Source: Bacteroidales bacterium UBA5762 (GTDB lineage Bacteria > Bacteroidota > Bacteroidia > Bacteroidales > TTA-H9). From it: DNA of 40,249 bases. The position numbers and the translations under genes are program-made. The stretch spans positions 4,740-44,988 of the forward strand of contig DIEY01000034.1 of the NCBI GenBank assembly GCA_002418865.1, read 5' to 3'. The notes beneath the pieces were generated by a model. It was not told the DNA's origin and made no database searches. It worked only from the letters and a program-made list of their open reading frames with translations. The first letter of the stretch is position 1. Every line of letters begins with the position of its first letter. Below, in pieces: positions 8,787 through 16,889 of this stretch.

Positions 8787-10181
8787 ATGGCAGAAAAATT
8801 TTCGAGAAGAGATGTATTAAAGGTATTGGGTCTCACCTTAGGCGGAACATTATTGCCTAAAATTTCATGGCCAAAGGACGAGTCAGTTTATCCCCTTATT
8901 TTACCAGAAGAACCTGCTGTCCCACTTTCCAAGCCTATTACGGCTATAACCCTTGGAGCAGGCTCAAGGGGAAATGTATATGGTAATTATGCTCTTTATT
9001 ATCCGGAACAGCTGAAGATTGTTGGCGTGGCCGAACCCATCCCCATTCGTAACGAAAGATACAGTAGGCTACATCATATTCCCGATGAAAATCGATTTAT
9101 TACATGGGAACAGGTATTCGAACGTCCTAAATTTGCCGATGCCATCATCATTACGACCCCCGACCGATTACATTATGGTCCAGCAATGGCCGCCCTCAAA
9201 ATGGGTTATGATTTACTCTTAGAAAAACCCATAGCTCCTTCGGAGAAAGAATGTTTAGACATTCTGGAGCTTACCGAAAAAACAGGGCAAGTTGTAGCTG
9301 TTTGTCATGTTTTAAGATATTCGCCTTATTTTATCAAGCTGAAAGAACTCGTACAAAAAAAAGCTATTGGTGAATTGATTAGCATTCAGCACATGGAACC
9401 CATAGAGCATATACACATGAGCCATTCATACGTGAGAGGCAATTGGCATAATTCTAAAGAATCTACCCCTATTATTCTTGCCAAATCTTGTCACGATCTC
9501 GATATTTTGCGATGGATTGTCGATAGGCCTTCAAAACGAATTCAAGCATTTGGCGATCTCAGTTGGTTTAAAAAAGAAAATACTCCTCCAGGAGCAACTC
9601 CGCGTTGTATGAATGGATGTGCCATCGAAAGTAGTTGTCCTTATTCGGCCATGAAAATTTATTACCGAGAACGTGGCTGGCTCTATGTTTTTGATTTACC
9701 CGAGGAGAAGGAAAAACAAGGCGACGCTATACTCGAATACCTGCGTACTACAAACTATGGCCGTTGTGTCTATGATATGGACAACGACCAGTGCGATCAT
9801 TATATCACCAATATTGAATTTGAAGGAGGTATAACGGCTAGCTTTAGTATGGAAGCCTTTACTCCGTGGGGCGGACGTCGCACCCGTATTATGGGGAGTA
9901 TGGGCTATATTGAAGGCGATATGGACAGATTCACCATATACGACTTTCGTACTGGTAAATCGGAAACCTTAGAATCTAAGGCCATAGATGTTGAAAATTA
10001 CGAACATGCCGGACATGGTGGAGGCGATTGGCGACTGGTATCCAACTGGGTTCAAGCTGTGGACCAACATAATCCTAATCTGCTTACCTCTACCATGAGT
10101 CAATCCATCGAAAGCCATATCATGGGTTTTAGAGCAGAAAAAAGCCGTTTGAATGGTAAAGTGGAAAACATCAATATGTAA
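8787..10181 (+). CDS. Tat-exported Gfo/Idh/MocA family oxidoreductase
   Basis: An NAD(P)-dependent sugar or cyclitol dehydrogenase-like protein, 464 aa. The N-terminus has a twin-arginine signal (SRRDVLKVLG) and the short hydrophobic segment LGLTLGGTLLP, so it should be exported already folded with its cofactor. A Rossmann domain follows (ITLGAGSRGNVYG), then the family motif EKPIAPS at about residue 148 and a C-terminal substrate domain with HDLDILRWIVD. A cysteine cluster (CMNGC then CPYSAMK) and a later pair (GRCVYDMDNDQCDHY) occur in the second half. It stands alone, with its own promoter and a weak terminator. Tat-exported members include GH109 glycosidases, but I cannot assign a substrate. 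Confidence 0.88.
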   Translation: MAEKFSRRDVLKVLGLTLGGTLLPKISWPKDESVYPLILPEEPAVPLSKPITAITLGAGSRGNVYGNYALYYPEQLKIVGVAEPIPIRNERYSRLHHIPDENRFITWEQVFERPKFADAIIITTPDRLHYGPAMAALKMGYDLLLEKPIAPSEKECLDILELTEKTGQVVAVCHVLRYSPYFIKLKELVQKKAIGELISIQHMEPIEHIHMSHSYVRGNWHNSKESTPIILAKSCHDLDILRWIVDRPSKRIQAFGDLSWFKKENTPPGATPRCMNGCAIESSCPYSAMKIYYRERGWLYVFDLPEEKEKQGDAILEYLRTTNYGRCVYDMDNDQCDHYITNIEFEGGITASFSMEAFTPWGGRRTRIMGSMGYIEGDMDRFTIYDFRTGKSETLESKAIDVENYEHAGHGGGDWRLVSNWVQAVDQHNPNLLTSTMSQSIESHIMGFRAEKSRLNGKVENINM

Positions 10182-10217
10182 ATATTCCACTATCGATGAA
10201 TATATCTCATTTTTTTG
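10182..10217 (+). terminator. Weak hairpin plus T-tract after the oxidoreductase
   Basis: ATATTC (10182-10187) pairs with GAATAT (10198-10203) around a 10-nt loop; a T7 tract begins at 10210. The stem is AT-rich and only 6 bp, so efficiency is doubtful. The gene on the other side is convergent. Confidence 0.3.
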
Positions 10218-10322
10218 ACCATTGGCCTTTAATCAGTTAACCATCGGAAAACTCATAAAGAGAAATCCTGAAAAATTTCTAATTATAGCATTCTCAATAT
10301 TAACGATGACTATCGAAGAGTA

Positions 10323-11681
10323 TTACTGGTTTTTGGCTTCATCTACGGCTTTGAAACCTGCTTCCATAAATACTTCGGAAATAGTGGGATGTGCATGTAC
10401 TGTTTTTGCTACATCGAAAATAGTGGCCTCGACTTGCATAAATGCTGAGGCTTCCGAAATCATATCAGTTGCATTAGCTGCAATAATCTGAACACCCAGT
10501 ACCTGACCATATTTTGCTTCCGATAAAATACGTATAAATCCTTCGGTATTGCCTTCACATAAAGCTTTCCCATTGGTTGAAAGCGGATACTCCGTTACAC
10601 GATATTGTAAACCTTGGGCCTTTAATTGAGCTTCGGTAGGGCCAATCTGGGCAACTTCGGGAAGTGAATACATATTCAAAGGAACTTTACTTATATCGAT
10701 TTCTTCCTTTATTCCCTTGATAAAATTGATAGCCTGATAGCCTTGGGCCGAGGCTGAATGAGCAAACATTAGCCTACCATTCACATCGCCAATAGCCAAA
10801 ATATTTGGATAATTGGTTTGTAAAAATTCATTTGTAACTATAAAACCTTCTTTCACATCCAAAGGAATTTCACAAGGAGGAATAACTCCTTGACGAAGTT
10901 TTGAATTAATAACTATATCGCAGGCCACCTTGTGATCGCCCACAATAAGATAATTACCTTCGAAATGGCTTGTATCTGCAATATCATACGAATTGAAAAT
11001 AACCTGAATTTTGTCATTTTGAAGTTTATTCAACATCCAATTAGCAAGATATTCATCAGCCATAGGCATCATTCTATTGTAAGGAACAAGGAGAGTGACA
11101 TTTCTGTCGATAAGATTAAAAAATTGAGCCAGCTCTATGGCAATGGAACTTTCTCCGACTACAACGATATTTTGGGGTATTTCTTCAAGTTGATATAAAC
11201 GCCATATCTCCATAACCTTTTCGGGAGGCAATTTTGCTTTTAAGGGCAGATGATGCGAACCTGTAGCAATAATAATATGCTGTGCAGTTAGTAAACGGTT
11301 TTCTACGGAAATAGAATGATCGGAAGTTATACGAGCCTCACCTTCAATAATGTCGACACCGTTTTTCTGTAACATTAAAGAAACTCCAGCAGTAAGTTGA
11401 CTTGAAATTTGTTGAGCCCTCTTGCTTGCTTGTTGCCAGTTAAAATGAATTTTCGCTTGATCAAGGCCTTCGACACCAAAATCATAAGCCTGATCTTTAA
11501 TCCGACGATAAAGTTTAGCACTTTCGATGATTGCCTTTGATGAAATGCATCCACCATTCAAACATATTCCACCGATACGACGTTTCTCGATGATTGCTGT
11601 CTTCAATCCAACCTGACCGGCCCTTATACCAGCCACATAACCTGCTGGACCAGCTCCTATTATAATAACATCATAATCCAT
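10323..11681 (-). CDS. lpdA: Dihydrolipoyl dehydrogenase (E3)
   Basis: The FAD-dependent E3 subunit that reoxidises the lipoyl group of E2 and reduces NAD+. 452 aa, slightly short for the family. It has the FAD motif GAGPAG (residues 9-14), the redox-active disulfide pair Cys40 and Cys45 in GGICLNGGCISSK, the NAD-binding region near VVVGESSIAIELAQF, the second FAD motif ILAIGDVNG, and the catalytic dyad His431-Glu436 in HPTISE. The usual CLNVGCIP is CLNGGCIS here. It is the last gene of the E1alpha-E1beta-E2-E3 run and starts 21 nt after E2. The lipoyl partner is the neighbouring E2. Confidence 0.95.
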   Translation of the reverse strand: MDYDVIIIGAGPAGYVAGIRAGQVGLKTAIIEKRRIGGICLNGGCISSKAIIESAKLYRRIKDQAYDFGVEGLDQAKIHFNWQQASKRAQQISSQLTAGVSLMLQKNGVDIIEGEARITSDHSISVENRLLTAQHIIIATGSHHLPLKAKLPPEKVMEIWRLYQLEEIPQNIVVVGESSIAIELAQFFNLIDRNVTLLVPYNRMMPMADEYLANWMLNKLQNDKIQVIFNSYDIADTSHFEGNYLIVGDHKVACDIVINSKLRQGVIPPCEIPLDVKEGFIVTNEFLQTNYPNILAIGDVNGRLMFAHSASAQGYQAINFIKGIKEEIDISKVPLNMYSLPEVAQIGPTEAQLKAQGLQYRVTEYPLSTNGKALCEGNTEGFIRILSEAKYGQVLGVQIIAANATDMISEASAFMQVEATIFDVAKTVHAHPTISEVFMEAGFKAVDEAKNQ

Positions 11682-11702
11682 ATTTTCTAATTGATTTTAT
11701 AA

Positions 11703-12989
11703 TTATTCCATAATAAGTGAAATGGGATCTTCCAGATAGCTCATCAAGCGGTTGAGGAAGCGTGCCACCTCTCCCCCATCTACTATCCGATGATCCACAG
11801 ATAATGAAAGAGGTAAAACCATGCCTTTGGTAATTTCACCATTTTTAATAACGGGTTTTTCGATTAGCCGGCCAACACCTAAAATGCCAACTTGTGGGTA
11901 ATTGATTACAGGTACGGCAAATTGCCCACCAATTGATCCATAATTGGTTACGGTAAAAGTCCCATCCTTCATATCCTCTAAAGTAAGTTTTCGGTTACGC
12001 GCTTTCTCTGAAATCTCATTGATTTGACGTGCAATCTCGAAAATGCTCAGTCGATCTACATTGCGAACAACTGGAACTACCAAGCCATCTTCGGTATCTA
12101 CAGCAATACCAATATTATAGTATTTTTTGTAAATAATGCGATTGTTATCCAAATCGAGCTGAGAATTCAATACTTTGTGATATTTCAGTGACATAGCAAG
12201 AGCTCGCAAAATAAACGGCAAATAACTTAGCTTAACTCCTTTTTCAGCGAAAGCCGATTTATACTTTGAACGTATTCTAACCAGTTCGCTTACTTCTACT
12301 TCATCGAAAACACTCATGTGGGCGGCATTGTGTTTCGATTGCGTCATATTACGAGCAATGGTCTTACGTATCTGGGTCAAGTTCTCATATTCTACTTGCG
12401 CTCCTAAGGTTTCTACAACTTGAGTTACGGATTGGGCAGCTGAAGGAGTCGTGGTCTGCTTCTTGATATAATTTTCGATGTCTTGTGTAGTGACACGACC
12501 CGAAGGACCGGTTCCACGAATCTGATTGATATCAACTCCCAATTCCTTGGCCATTGCCCGAGCCACTGGAGTAGCCAAGGCTTTTCTGGCGGGCTTACCT
12601 TCGACAACAGAAGGTTTATTTTCTAAGCCTTCATCTCCTGAAGGCAAAAAAGCAGCATTGCTTGCAACTTCGAGAGTGCCCACCACTCCAGCAGCTTCTT
12701 CAACAGGTTCAGTTTTATTGGCTTCAGCAACCGCAGCCTCACCCTCAACGCCTTCTATTTCTATCTCAACTAAAGGAGAACCTACACGAATGGTTTCTCC
12801 TATCTTTCCATAAGTTGCTACAATTACTCCTGATTTTGGCGAGGGTATATCGGTAACTACCTTATCGGTTTCCATATTTACAATAGGCTCACCTGCTTCT
12901 ATCTTCTGGCCTTTCTGCACATACCATTCGGCAATAGTACCTTCGTCGAGCCCTTCACCTATATCAGGAAAATTAAATATATATCTCAT
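11703..12989 (-). CDS. 2-oxoacid dehydrogenase E2, dihydrolipoyl acyltransferase
   Basis: The core acyltransferase of the complex, 428 aa. One lipoyl domain occupies residues 1-78 with the lipoylated Lys43 in METDKVVTD. A linker rich in Ala, Glu and Val follows, then a peripheral-subunit-binding domain (ATPVARAMAKELGVDINQI, about 137-173). The catalytic domain ends with HRIVDGG (His400, Asp404). There is one lipoyl domain, as in branched-chain and many Gram-positive-type pyruvate complexes. The gene follows E1beta by 23 nt. Whether the acyl group is acetyl or branched cannot be told from sequence reading. Confidence 0.95.
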   Translation of the reverse strand: MRYIFNFPDIGEGLDEGTIAEWYVQKGQKIEAGEPIVNMETDKVVTDIPSPKSGVIVATYGKIGETIRVGSPLVEIEIEGVEGEAAVAEANKTEPVEEAAGVVGTLEVASNAAFLPSGDEGLENKPSVVEGKPARKALATPVARAMAKELGVDINQIRGTGPSGRVTTQDIENYIKKQTTTPSAAQSVTQVVETLGAQVEYENLTQIRKTIARNMTQSKHNAAHMSVFDEVEVSELVRIRSKYKSAFAEKGVKLSYLPFILRALAMSLKYHKVLNSQLDLDNNRIIYKKYYNIGIAVDTEDGLVVPVVRNVDRLSIFEIARQINEISEKARNRKLTLEDMKDGTFTVTNYGSIGGQFAVPVINYPQVGILGVGRLIEKPVIKNGEITKGMVLPLSLSVDHRIVDGGEVARFLNRLMSYLEDPISLIME

Positions 12990-13012
12990 ATTCTGAAGTT
13001 TACCTTTTTAAA

Positions 13013-13990
13013 TTAAAATTTCATCGTTTTAAGGATGTGATAATAAATCTTTTCGGGTGAAATGATGTAATGAGGTTCGCCTTTAGGCAAAGGGACTATG
13101 GTATCAAAACCGGCAACACGGCTCACAGGAGCTTCAAGATTTAGAAAGGCTTCCTCGTTAATAATGGCAGTGAGTTCAGCACCCGTGCCAAAAGTCAAGG
13201 GTTCTTCATGCACAATAACCACACGACCAGTTTTTTTAACTGATTCTATAATCGTTTGACGATCAATAGGATAAATAGAACGAAGATCGATTAATTCAAT
13301 AGAAATACCATCTTTCTTGGCCATCACCATGGCTTTCTGGGCTTCGCGAATCATTGCACCCCAAGCAATCAGTGTAAGATCTGTGCCTTGCTGCAAGACT
13401 TTAGCCTTCCCCAAAGGAATGCTATATTTTTCTTCGGGAACCTCTTGTTTAATAGCGCGATATATGCGTTTTGGCTCCATAAATATAATAGGGTCTTCAC
13501 TTTCGATGGCCGAAATGAGTAAACCTTTGGCATCGTAAGGAGTTGAGGGAATTACAACTTTTATTCCTGGAATATGCCCATAAATGGTTTCCATACTCTC
13601 TGAATGATGTTCTAGAGCATTGATGCCACCACCATAAGGGAAACGAATTACCATCTGCATTTTATACCTTCCACGCGAACGGTTGTGAAAACGAGCTACA
13701 TGACTAATCATCTGATTGTAGGAAGGATAAACAAATCCACAAAACTGAAGTTCTACAATAGGTTTCAATCCGTTAGCAGCCATTCCAACTGCGCTTCCTA
13801 CAATGGCTGATTCGGCAAGTGGCGAATCGAAAACACGATTAACACCATATTTCTTCTGTAAACCTTCGGTTACTCGAAACACACCACCTTCAACTCCAAC
13901 ATCTTCTCCATAAGTCACAATTGTAGGATCTTCCTGAAATTTGATATCGAGGGCATTATTGATTGCCTGTACCATGGTCATAACTTTCAT
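13013..13990 (-). CDS. 2-oxoacid (pyruvate/branched-chain) dehydrogenase E1 beta
   Basis: The beta subunit of the thiamine-diphosphate E1 component, 325 aa. The start at 13990 is chosen because its ATG overlaps the TGA of E1 alpha in an ATGA arrangement, a sign of translational coupling; the in-frame start at 14008 only adds six residues. Key stretches are VTYGEDVGVEGGVF (cofactor-site acid), PLAESAIVGSAVG, GGGINALEHHSES and VVIPSTPYDAKGLL, all typical of the Bacillus PdhB-like branch. It forms an alpha2beta2 heterotetramer with the neighbouring gene product. Confidence 0.94.
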   Translation of the reverse strand: MKVMTMVQAINNALDIKFQEDPTIVTYGEDVGVEGGVFRVTEGLQKKYGVNRVFDSPLAESAIVGSAVGMAANGLKPIVELQFCGFVYPSYNQMISHVARFHNRSRGRYKMQMVIRFPYGGGINALEHHSESMETIYGHIPGIKVVIPSTPYDAKGLLISAIESEDPIIFMEPKRIYRAIKQEVPEEKYSIPLGKAKVLQQGTDLTLIAWGAMIREAQKAMVMAKKDGISIELIDLRSIYPIDRQTIIESVKKTGRVVIVHEEPLTFGTGAELTAIINEEAFLNLEAPVSRVAGFDTIVPLPKGEPHYIISPEKIYYHILKTMKF

Positions 13991-15129
13991 TGCAAGGTCT
14001 CCTTCCATTTTAAGAATTTTTCGTGTTCAATCTGTTGTTGTTTTAAATCGTCGGGCATATCCACATAAGTGTATTTAAATACATTTTCGAGGGGATAAGC
14101 AGGATAGTTTTCGGCTTCGTTAAACTGGCGTTCGACTTCTTTTTTAAATTGTGCCAATAGTTCATCTTCTTTGGAAGCATCATAAATATTATTGGCTACC
14201 AGATATTTGCGAAGACGATCGATAGGATCTGTAGCGGCCATCATTTCTTCCTCGTCCTTAGTTCGATATTTAGTAGGATCATCGGAAGTAGTATGTGAAC
14301 CGCGACGATAAGTAAAAGCTTCTACAAGGACAGGGCCATTGCCTGCACGAGCATATTCAGAAGCTTCATTCAAAACCTTTACCATGGCAAATAAATCATT
14401 ACCATCTACCTTAATTCCAGGTATTCCATAAGCATAAGACTTTACGGCTACATTCACAGAACGAGTTTGCATTTTAAAAGGCACTGAAATGGCATATTGG
14501 TTATTTTGAACCACAAATATTACAGGTGCCTTCCAAACTGCTGCAAAATTGACGGCTTCCGAAAAATCGCCCTCCGAGGTACCTCCATCCCCTACAACAG
14601 CATAAACTACACTATCTTCGTTCTTGTATCTGATAGAATAACCCAAACCAGCAGCATGCTGCAATTGAGAAGCAATAGGAACCGAAATAGGAAGAATATT
14701 TTTGGCATTTTTAAAAACTGTACCATCTTCATATCCAATAAAATACAGAAAAACTTCCTTCAATGTAGCTCCTTTAGCCAGCCAGGCTCCTAATTCACGA
14801 AATGCTGGTACAAACCAGTCCTCATCACGCATCACTACGGCGAGTCCACCCGAAATGGCTTCCTGACCAAAATTTGGTGGATAAGTGTACATTCGCCCCT
14901 GGCGCTGGTAAGAAACAGCCATTAAATCGGCAGTACGAGCAAACAACATGTCCTTGTAAGCTTTGATGAGTCGTTCATTTGATATTTCAGGCAGATACTT
15001 AGGCTCTTGAACCCTTCCTTCATTGTCCATGACCTGAAACATCTTGTCATCGAGTGGATTATATTCCGAAAATAATTTCAGTAAATTCATAGTTTTAACA
15101 GAATGATCGTTGATAACTGTTTGTTTCAT
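13987..15129 (-). CDS. 2-oxoacid (pyruvate/branched-chain) dehydrogenase E1 alpha
   Basis: The alpha subunit binds thiamine diphosphate and decarboxylates the 2-oxoacid. The cofactor motif runs from GDGGTSEGDF to VVQNNQYAIS, the GDG-to-NN signature. Other family stretches are RQGRMYTYPPNFGQEA and the phosphorylation-loop-like YRRGSHTTSDDPTKYR. The N-terminal segment FQVMDNEGRVQ resembles Bacillus PdhA. In-frame starts exist at 15165, 15129 and 15090; 15129 (MKQTVIND) is a compromise giving 380 aa, and 15090 is also plausible. First gene of the operon; no exact TAnnTTTG element was found upstream. Confidence 0.93.
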   Translation of the reverse strand: MKQTVINDHSVKTMNLLKLFSEYNPLDDKMFQVMDNEGRVQEPKYLPEISNERLIKAYKDMLFARTADLMAVSYQRQGRMYTYPPNFGQEAISGGLAVVMRDEDWFVPAFRELGAWLAKGATLKEVFLYFIGYEDGTVFKNAKNILPISVPIASQLQHAAGLGYSIRYKNEDSVVYAVVGDGGTSEGDFSEAVNFAAVWKAPVIFVVQNNQYAISVPFKMQTRSVNVAVKSYAYGIPGIKVDGNDLFAMVKVLNEASEYARAGNGPVLVEAFTYRRGSHTTSDDPTKYRTKDEEEMMAATDPIDRLRKYLVANNIYDASKEDELLAQFKKEVERQFNEAENYPAYPLENVFKYTYVDMPDDLKQQQIEHEKFLKWKETLQ

Positions 15130-15266
15130 GAAATATCTATTTTTTAGACCCCTTCTTAACACCAAAATCTCAAAGATTGTTCATTCTTAAGTTTGAATAA
15201 AATACTTAAATAACTTCTTGTTGAATATTCAAATAATTGCCCTCGTATATATGAATAAAAATATTT

Positions 15267-15274
15267 TAATTTTG
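15267..15274 (+). promoter_or_regulatory. -7 promoter element for the zinc-ribbon/EEP pair
   Basis: TAATTTTG, an exact TAnnTTTG match, ends 36 nt before the ATG at 15311. No matching -33 TTTG at the standard spacing. Confidence 0.4.
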
Positions 15275-15310
15275 CACTCGAATTTCTAAAGCATTAATTC
15301 ATTATTACTG

Positions 15311-15604
15311 ATGGATTTAATCATATTTCTGAGTGTTTATTTAATGGCTTGTTTGGTATTAACCTTTCTATCTTACAGAAAAAAGATCAACTGGTGGCTT
15401 ACTTTGATCATAAGCATTTTAGTGACACCGCTAGGAGGTTTTATTTATTATCAGAGTAACAATCCCATCAAGGTGTATAAAGAAGCTCGATACAAATGCC
15501 GCCGTTGTGGATTTTATTTTACAGAGGAATCGACCTTTTGCCCTTATTGTGAACAAGACGGTCACAAAATTCCCTTGAAAAAAGTATATGTAGATATGAC
15601 CTAA
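15311..15604 (+). CDS. Small membrane protein with C-terminal zinc ribbon
   Basis: 97 aa, function unknown. Two hydrophobic segments (about residues 3-20 and 27-47, the second WWLTLIISILVTPLGGFIYY) form a hairpin anchor. The C-terminal part has two CxxC knuckles (CRRC and CPYC) spaced about 16 residues apart, a zinc-ribbon pattern, probably on the cytoplasmic side. It is 12 nt upstream of the EEP phosphodiesterase and likely co-transcribed. No specific family could be named. Confidence 0.75.
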   Translation: MDLIIFLSVYLMACLVLTFLSYRKKINWWLTLIISILVTPLGGFIYYQSNNPIKVYKEARYKCRRCGFYFTEESTFCPYCEQDGHKIPLKKVYVDMT

Positions 15605-15616
15605 CCCCCTTCTACT

Positions 15617-16483
15617 ATGCCAAAGTTCGGGAAAATTTTGTACCTATTGTTCATTTGTACGATTTTGACTGGCCTTCAGGCTTATTCGCAAAATCCAAAA
15701 ATAGAGCATCACTTATTAGGAGTGATGACATTCAACATAAGGTTGGATACTCAAGAAGATGGTAAAAATGCATGGCCTTATCGGAAAACAGCCGTTATTA
15801 AAATGTTGCAAAAAACACATCCCGCTATAATAGGTTTACAGGAGGCCTTACATTATCAGGTAGAGGAAGTTGCAAAGGATTTACGAGATTATGCCTATTA
15901 TGGTGTTGGACGGGACGATGGAAAGCAAGCAGGCGAGTATTGCCCTATTTTTTTCGATTCTAAAATTTTTTCATTAAAAGATAGCAAGACCTTATGGCTG
16001 AGCGAAACACCTGAAGTTCCCGGCTCAGTAGGATGGGATGCAGCCTGCAAACGTATAGTCAGTATCGTTTTATTGAAAGAAAAATCAAGCCAAAGAGAAT
16101 TATATGTGCTCAATACACACTTCGATCATCGGGGAGAAACGGCCCGAATAGAAAGCGCTCAAATGATAAGCAGGCTTTGCCAAGAGCTGAGTCAAAAGGC
16201 ACCCGTTATTCTTCTTGGAGATTTCAATGCTTCCGTAGAAACCGATGTATATAAAATATTATCCGCATCAAGCACACTGAGGGAAGCACAAACCATTGCA
16301 GAACTAGCAGAAATAGCCGACAACTGCACATTTACGGGCTTTGATGGAGATTCCTGCGAGCATATCGACTTCATTTGGGTGCCCCAGAATGCAAGAGTTA
16401 AACTTTACAAAATCATTCTCAATCAAACACCACAAGGCTGGCTATCGGATCACCGCCCTATTTATTGCGAAATAGAAATTTAG
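15617..16483 (+). CDS. Secreted endonuclease/exonuclease/phosphatase (EEP) family protein
   Basis: A metal-dependent phosphodiesterase-fold enzyme, 288 aa, with an N-terminal signal peptide (about residues 1-24, ending near LQAYSQ). Motifs in order: MTFNIRLDTQ with the metal/active-site Asn, GLQEAL with the metal-binding Glu, YYGVGRDDGKQAGEY, LNTHFDH, ILLGDFNAS and the terminal SDHRPIY. The GRDDGKQAGEY and WLSETPEVPGS stretches place it in a common Bacteroidota subgroup of secreted EEP proteins. Substrate not known. Its stop lies 2 bp from that of the convergent lipoprotein gene. Confidence 0.9.
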   Translation: MPKFGKILYLLFICTILTGLQAYSQNPKIEHHLLGVMTFNIRLDTQEDGKNAWPYRKTAVIKMLQKTHPAIIGLQEALHYQVEEVAKDLRDYAYYGVGRDDGKQAGEYCPIFFDSKIFSLKDSKTLWLSETPEVPGSVGWDAACKRIVSIVLLKEKSSQRELYVLNTHFDHRGETARIESAQMISRLCQELSQKAPVILLGDFNASVETDVYKILSASSTLREAQTIAELAEIADNCTFTGFDGDSCEHIDFIWVPQNARVKLYKIILNQTPQGWLSDHRPIYCEIEI

Positions 16484-16485
16484 AT

Positions 16486-16881
16486 TTATTGAAAATCTTT
16501 CATGGCTTTTTGCAAAGCATCATAATAATAATCTCTTCTTTCACCTCTGATGAGATAAGCATTGATTTCATTATCGAGTTGTTGCATTTGCGTTTGGAGT
16601 TCGGCTAATTGTTTCGAGTCATTTTCATTTCCCATATCTGCACTTGGCACTAAGGCTTGTTGCTTTCGCAATAGCTCTATTTTTCGTGCAATAAAATCAT
16701 CCAGTACTTGTTTTTCGGATTCACTCACAACGCCTTTAGAATAACTTTCTATCGTCGCAGGAGTGTAATTGATCTGGCTTCTTTGAGTTACAGTCTGTTG
16801 AGTTGAAGAACACGAGGCTAAAAAAAACACAAACCACAAGTATGGGAATAGTTCATTACGAAATTGGTGTATCTTACTCAT
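16486..16881 (-). CDS. Small hypothetical lipoprotein
   Basis: 131 aa. The N-terminus has a hydrophobic stretch ending in the lipobox FLASC followed by SSTQQ, so it should be a lipoprotein. The rest is polar and mostly helical, with Gln/Leu-rich segments (ELQTQMQQLDNEINAYLI) suggesting a short coiled coil. No family recognised. It begins 8 nt after the S46 peptidase and is probably the last gene of the long minus-strand run. Confidence 0.75.
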   Translation of the reverse strand: MSKIHQFRNELFPYLWFVFFLASCSSTQQTVTQRSQINYTPATIESYSKGVVSESEKQVLDDFIARKIELLRKQQALVPSADMGNENDSKQLAELQTQMQQLDNEINAYLIRGERRDYYYDALQKAMKDFQ

Positions 16882-16889
16882 TTTTATTA

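Noticed and set aside
10222..10491. Open reading frame on the plus strand over the 3' end of lpdA
   Set aside because: It lies antisense to a well supported E3 gene, has no recognisable domain and no promoter element, and is explained as a shadow frame.
16482..16498. AGATTT/AAATCT hairpin between the convergent EEP and lipoprotein genes
   Set aside because: Six AT-rich base pairs overlapping both stop codons are too weak to call a terminator.
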